DNA from: Shewanella aestuarii
GTDB taxonomy: Bacteria > Pseudomonadota > Gammaproteobacteria > Enterobacterales > Shewanellaceae
DNA length: 64,000 nt
Assembly (NCBI RefSeq): GCF_011765625.1
Contig: NZ_CP050315.1
Coordinates: 124,001-188,000, forward strand
Reading direction: 5' to 3'
Shown: piece by piece, positions 60,583 through 64,000 of the stretch
How positions within the stretch are numbered: the stretch's first letter is position 1
Layout: each line of letters opens with the position of its first letter
Translations under genes and position numbers: made by a program
Notes under the pieces: model-generated
The model's database searches: none
The model's input: the letters and a program-made list of their open reading frames with translations, nothing else
Told to the model about the DNA's origin: nothing

Positions 60583-61758
60583 ATGGAACATCTAGAACGC
60601 GAAATACACATTCCAAAATACGCCATTACCGCCGATTCTGATTTAACCATGCTGGTGGTTGAAGGCAAAGAAGGCATTGGTAGTACATTCAGCACAAAAT
60701 TAAGCTTCGATGAATGTGAACGATTTATCGATATTGAAGATGAAAGCATCCCCGAGCGAGAACGATTACAGCGAAATGCCGATAAGGGTCGGGTCAATGG
60801 CATACGAGATTATCTGATTAATCGTGATAACACGTTTTTCCCAAGTGTGATTTTGGTTGTATCATCATTGGAATTGGTGCCAGTAGAAGTGGGTTTCGGT
60901 GAAGTTCGAGTCCATAAAGCCACGTTAAAAGCCAATGTGGATCGACTATTAATCGATGGCCAAGGACGCTTAACGGGTATTCGACAAGCGCTTAAAGTCA
61001 GACCTGAGTTAGCTTCACATCATCTTGATGTAAAAATAGTCGTGCTGAATACAGCCAAAATCAGAGATTCAGCAAAATTTGTTACGCAAATATTTGCAGA
61101 CTTGCATCTCAATCTGAAAAAACCAAATGCAAGTCAATCTATCTGGTTTGATAGTGAAACCAATCTAAACCGTTTAACGAATGATGTACTAGAAACCACA
61201 GAGCGAATGGGTATCCCTTTTGCCGACTCGGTAGCGGTCAATGGGAAATTGTCTTGTGGCCAGATTTTTACGCTAGCCAATGTGACCGATTTTATTTCTA
61301 TTATGGCAGCGTCCAGTACCAGCAAAAAATCCGTGAATGCCGTGTTAAATGATACAGATAATTACGATCTGTATAGGGTTCTCGTCGCGCAATACATACA
61401 AGCTATTTATCACACGCTGCCCTTACAAGAGGTCCATGATGCCGATGATGCGCAATGGAAGTCAGCATTAAATAACCAAATATTACTTTGCGCCATCGGG
61501 TTAAAAGCATTGGCTTGGGTTGGAAGATCGATTATAGAAGATGCGTTAGCTAATGATCGCACCCAACTAGACTTTACGCCGCTCAACAAACTGCACGACT
61601 TACCGTTGTCCGATAAGGCGAATGAATTGTGGTTAAAAAAAGGGATTTTTAATAAGGATGTCGATGGCAAAATTAAAATAGTTAAAGGCTCTGAAAAACG
61701 GTTAGCCGCCGTTCTATGTCAATCAATCCGTCTGCTCCCAGCAGCAGAATTGGTATAA
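60583..61758 (+). CDS. DndB/DGQHR-like protein
   Basis: 391 residues from the ATG after AGGGG. The signature DGQGRLTGIRQAL (D125 to R129 stands for DGQHR) and the surrounding layout (RNADKGRVNGIRDYLINR, then FPSVILVV and NVDRLLI) are those of the DndB/DGQHR family. DndB is a DNA-binding repressor and modulator of phosphorothioate loci; related proteins accompany other DNA-modification systems. Its divergent partner is the DndC-like gene, which strengthens both calls. It heads an operon with 61770 and probably 62197. Confidence 0.8.
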   Translation: MEHLEREIHIPKYAITADSDLTMLVVEGKEGIGSTFSTKLSFDECERFIDIEDESIPERERLQRNADKGRVNGIRDYLINRDNTFFPSVILVVSSLELVPVEVGFGEVRVHKATLKANVDRLLIDGQGRLTGIRQALKVRPELASHHLDVKIVVLNTAKIRDSAKFVTQIFADLHLNLKKPNASQSIWFDSETNLNRLTNDVLETTERMGIPFADSVAVNGKLSCGQIFTLANVTDFISIMAASSTSKKSVNAVLNDTDNYDLYRVLVAQYIQAIYHTLPLQEVHDADDAQWKSALNNQILLCAIGLKALAWVGRSIIEDALANDRTQLDFTPLNKLHDLPLSDKANELWLKKGIFNKDVDGKIKIVKGSEKRLAAVLCQSIRLLPAAELV

Positions 61759-61769
61759 GGAGGCAGTAT

Positions 61770-62078
61770 ATGCAAATCTTTGACTTAAAGACGACACGTT
61801 GCCCTGAAGCCATGATTTACGTGCGACGCGCCTTAAGCAGTGCAATAAGTGATAATTTTAAAGGTGATCTTCAATTACGCACGATTGAGCAAAGTATGAA
61901 AAGAGATCTCCCGTATTATCTTGCACAATTAGAGCATTCTGACGTAAAGCTGATCAGTGCTATCACATCGCCATTAGAGGAAAGCGTGAAAGAACGATGG
62001 CTAGAAGATGCGGAAGCGATAGAAGATGATTTACTAAACATTGACGAGCAAATTATTTTTAACATTAAATTCAGTTAA
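61770..62078 (+). CDS. Small hypothetical protein in the Dnd-like locus
   Basis: 102 residues, ATG after AAGGAGG, 11 bp behind the DndB-like gene. It starts MQIFDL like the DndC-like protein, which may be chance. Helical and acidic in the second half. No family recognised; it does not look like DndE, which is a small basic DNA-binding protein. Confidence 0.65.
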   Translation: MQIFDLKTTRCPEAMIYVRRALSSAISDNFKGDLQLRTIEQSMKRDLPYYLAQLEHSDVKLISAITSPLEESVKERWLEDAEAIEDDLLNIDEQIIFNIKFS

Positions 62079-62196
62079 TTACGAAGCTTTACATCTTATT
62101 TAACCTTTATGCGGCTATTTTTTTGCCATCCAATAGTGCTTTTAAGGTTAAATTAATGTACTTTAAAGGTACTCGATCTATCTATTGGGGTGTGCT

Positions 62197-62715
62197 ATGG
62201 GACATGCAAGAATCAAAATAAAGCGACGACACAGCTCGATACTAAAAGGGTTGTATGCCTTTACGACACAATTTCACTTGATGTTGATAGCAAAAATCGC
62301 CCGAAAAGAAAAAACCCTCGCACTACTTTTTGGCCGATTAAGATATTGCCGATTTCTCTTCGATGAAGAGATCACCAAAGAAAATTATATTCGCAATTGG
62401 TATTTAACCAGACGTTCACTAGACGATCTAATTGTGATGTATGCCATATCCGAACCCCACTCAGGAGCATACACATTCAAGCTGCTCAAAAAGATTGTTG
62501 AGCTGTACACCTGCACCGAAAAAAACGTCAAAACAGAGTTGAGTGATGAAAAACTCAATGAAGAATGGCTGTGGATGCGGCGTTCACTGTCAGTGTTATT
62601 GTTGCAAGAACCTAACGAAGTAACGCCGTATGCGAAACGATACCTGGCTAAAATAAAAGAAGATGAAAAGAGCTATTTTAAAATTCCATATTTAAAGTTA
62701 CTGAAAACTGAATAA
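62197..62715 (+). CDS. Hypothetical basic helical protein
   Basis: 172 residues from the ATG after GGGGTG; a TTG 12 bp earlier is less likely. Basic N-terminus (ARIKIKRRHSSILKGLY), helical body. The GGGGTGTGYTATG translation start is shared with the LPD7-type gene at 6865. No family recognised. It lies 118 bp behind 61770 and may be transcribed separately. Confidence 0.6.
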   Translation: MGHARIKIKRRHSSILKGLYAFTTQFHLMLIAKIARKEKTLALLFGRLRYCRFLFDEEITKENYIRNWYLTRRSLDDLIVMYAISEPHSGAYTFKLLKKIVELYTCTEKNVKTELSDEKLNEEWLWMRRSLSVLLLQEPNEVTPYAKRYLAKIKEDEKSYFKIPYLKLLKTE

Positions 62716-62716
62716 C

Positions 62717-63145
62717 TTATCCTTCTTTGCCTAGCATAGCATCTGCTCGGCCTTTGGACCAAAATCGCTGAGTCATATCTATCACGGCTATGCGTTCGGC
62801 AATCGACCAGCTGGCAACCTTGCTGTGCAACTTCTCAAGCGTGGTATCTGCGTTTTCGATTAACTCCCCTATTGTAGCGTCGTATTTAAAGCCTTCAGCT
62901 AACTGCCACTCAATGCTTTGTGCTTCAAGTTTAATGTTGTCATTTAGCATGTGACCATTGTATAGCGACGCAAAGACTAGCGCTTCTTGCTCTGATAACT
63001 CTGGCATAACATTCTCAATTAACAGGTTGTAGCGATGCGCAAGCGCGTTAAGTGAGCCTGAATAATTTGGCTCGCCATAAGGCGATAGAAGATAACAGAG
63101 GCGTTCTGCCTCGTCTGATAATCTGACTGATTTTTTAATGCTCAT
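62717..63145 (-). CDS. Hypothetical protein with RHH-like start
   Basis: 142 residues from the ATG after AAGGA; a longer frame overlaps the upstream gene. IKKSVRLSDEAERLCYLLSP at the N-terminus has the strand-helix look of a ribbon-helix-helix domain, followed by a helical acidic body. It is the second gene of a pair with 63201. Confidence 0.6.
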   Translation of the reverse strand: MSIKKSVRLSDEAERLCYLLSPYGEPNYSGSLNALAHRYNLLIENVMPELSEQEALVFASLYNGHMLNDNIKLEAQSIEWQLAEGFKYDATIGELIENADTTLEKLHSKVASWSIAERIAVIDMTQRFWSKGRADAMLGKEG

Positions 63146-63200
63146 TTTTGAATCCTTAATAGCCGCTATCGCGGCCATGTTTAATTCTGATGATATAGTT

Positions 63201-63710
63201 CTACATATCATCTTTGATACAGGCCAAGCCTGTTTGCTCATCTATGTCGTATGCTTCGGGGTCATCGCAAAGATTAAGCTCATACGCATAACTCTGAGCC
63301 ATGCCGTTGTTGTCCATAAGTTCATCATAAGCTGCTCTAATACAAGCTATGCTTTCAATGTTAGGGCATACTTCTTGCCATTCACTAATAATTTCCGCTT
63401 GTTGCTCGGCAGGCATTGATTCCATTTCATCAATATCACAAGCATACAGCCCGTTTAGTGACTCTAAAAAAGGGTCAGTACCACCTGCTTCTGACAGTTC
63501 AATTTCAGCACTCGGTAATGATACGTCATTGTTGAAGTAACTAAGGCCGCTTTGATATACAGCGTTATAATCTTTACCGTGGATCTTGATAACGTTGAAA
63601 ATATCAATGTTATGCCTAACGTAGTCGCGATGATTGTGATTGCCGTGAACTTCAGTTGAGTGAAGAATGTGGTCAAAGTAGGTGGTGGTGATGTCTTTTG
63701 AAGTGATCAT
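63201..63710 (-). CDS. Hypothetical acidic protein
   Basis: 169 residues from the ATG after AAGGAA. His-rich near the start (YFDHILHSTEVHGNHNHRDY) and acidic afterwards, with a Cys-Asp-rich end. The His cluster could bind metal. No family recognised. Cotranscribed with 62717. Confidence 0.6.
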   Translation of the reverse strand: MITSKDITTTYFDHILHSTEVHGNHNHRDYVRHNIDIFNVIKIHGKDYNAVYQSGLSYFNNDVSLPSAEIELSEAGGTDPFLESLNGLYACDIDEMESMPAEQQAEIISEWQEVCPNIESIACIRAAYDELMDNNGMAQSYAYELNLCDDPEAYDIDEQTGLACIKDDM

Positions 63711-63829
63711 AGCCAAATTCCTTACATTATGCCTTGCAGATGCGAGCTTCTTTGTTGATGTGCTAAGTGAACAATTAAAGCTTATCGCACTCTTGTCGCA
63801 CCTGCAAGCTTTTCTTATCGAGTTGCTGG

Positions 63830-64000
63830 TTAAATGTTGACTGAGTAGTTGTAAGCATTGGCTAAAACCCGAAGCTCATTGATGTATGGCGATGCGAGAG
63901 ATGGGCATTTTCTTACTGCCTCTTCTATCTGTCTTGGGGTATAGGCGTTTTTTATGCTTAGTCCGAAATCATCACAGAAAGACTTAATGCCTGCGTCACA
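63830..64000 (-). CDS. Partial hypothetical protein (5' end outside window)
   Basis: The last 56 codons of a minus-strand frame, open to the window edge and ending in TAA at 63830-63832. The sequence (NAYTPRQIEEAVRKCPSLAS, then YINELRVLANAYNYSVNI) looks like real protein and helical. Too short to assign. The next gene on this strand begins 120 bp away. Confidence 0.5.
   Translation of the reverse strand, partial: CDAGIKSFCDDFGLSIKNAYTPRQIEEAVRKCPSLASPYINELRVLANAYNYSVNI

Noticed and set aside
1..64000. tRNA, rRNA or known riboswitches
   Set aside because: No cloverleaf, rRNA stretch or recognisable riboswitch core was found on reading either strand; this is a negative by eye and not a covariance search.

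Overview
The window looks like about 64 kb of a large, AT-rich, iteron-controlled plasmid from a gammaproteobacterium. A marine Shewanella/Vibrio/Pseudoalteromonas-type host is my inference from protein flavour, AT content and the many E. coli-type Chi octamers; nothing in the sequence names the species. The evidence for a plasmid is a Rep_3/RepB-type initiator next to a textbook iteron origin (43229-45180), a TnpB-type insertion sequence, an LPD7-type protein, several repeat arrays of the kind used for copy control or partition, and a run of small cytoplasmic proteins with no recognisable household function. No rRNA, tRNA, CRISPR array, ParA/ParB pair or conjugation operon was seen.

Layout. 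1-2.7 kb: a cut-off protein with helix-turn-helix-like modules, then a DsbC-like thioredoxin-fold protein overlapping a Sel1-repeat lipoprotein. 2.7-8.5 kb: a CHC2 zinc-finger primase-like protein, an acidic LPD7-type protein, and a 1.6 kb gene-free region with two unrelated repeat families (a TGTGCCAAAC series and nine 67-bp tandem repeats). 8.5-35 kb: mostly small unknown proteins, plus a GIY-YIG nuclease, a YfbR-like HD nucleotidase, ribbon-helix-helix and helix-turn-helix regulators, lipoproteins, small membrane proteins and a 1430-residue propeller-PAS-GGDEF-EAL sensor. 35-41 kb: a protein made of about 20 near-identical 45-56-residue modules, a DUF4942-methyltransferase fusion and a DUF4262 protein. 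41-46 kb: the initiator and origin. 49-50.7 kb: the IS with TnpB. 51-64 kb: RadA, a stand-alone DUF4942 protein, a DEDDh exonuclease, and a divergent locus pairing a very long DndC-like (PAPS-reductase family) protein with a DndB/DGQHR-like protein.

Two regulatory layers tie the genes together. A 17-bp element (consensus TATCAATTAAGAGTTGC) occurs at 18 places, nearly always lying on or beside the -35 of a good sigma-70 promoter. Independently, 12 genes carry a 5' leader hairpin with the fixed 9-nt loop ATTGCGACC (two have AATGCGACC), stem arms that differ in sequence but always pair, and then usually CACGAGG as the ribosome-binding site before the ATG. Three hairpins sit where no such promoter is seen, apparently between cistrons, so the hairpin is probably an RNA element and not part of the promoter. 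The strongest promoter-element cluster (three copies in about 90 bp) lies between the DndC-like and DndB-like genes.

Other plasmid-wide signals are a 15-bp palindrome TTAAAGTWACTTTAA at eight dispersed sites and about 30 copies of Chi (GCTGGTGG), none of which I found in the first 10 kb. The best candidates for undescribed biology are the covarying leader hairpin with its promoter element, the Dnd-like pair without visible dndD/dndE, and the modular repeat protein.
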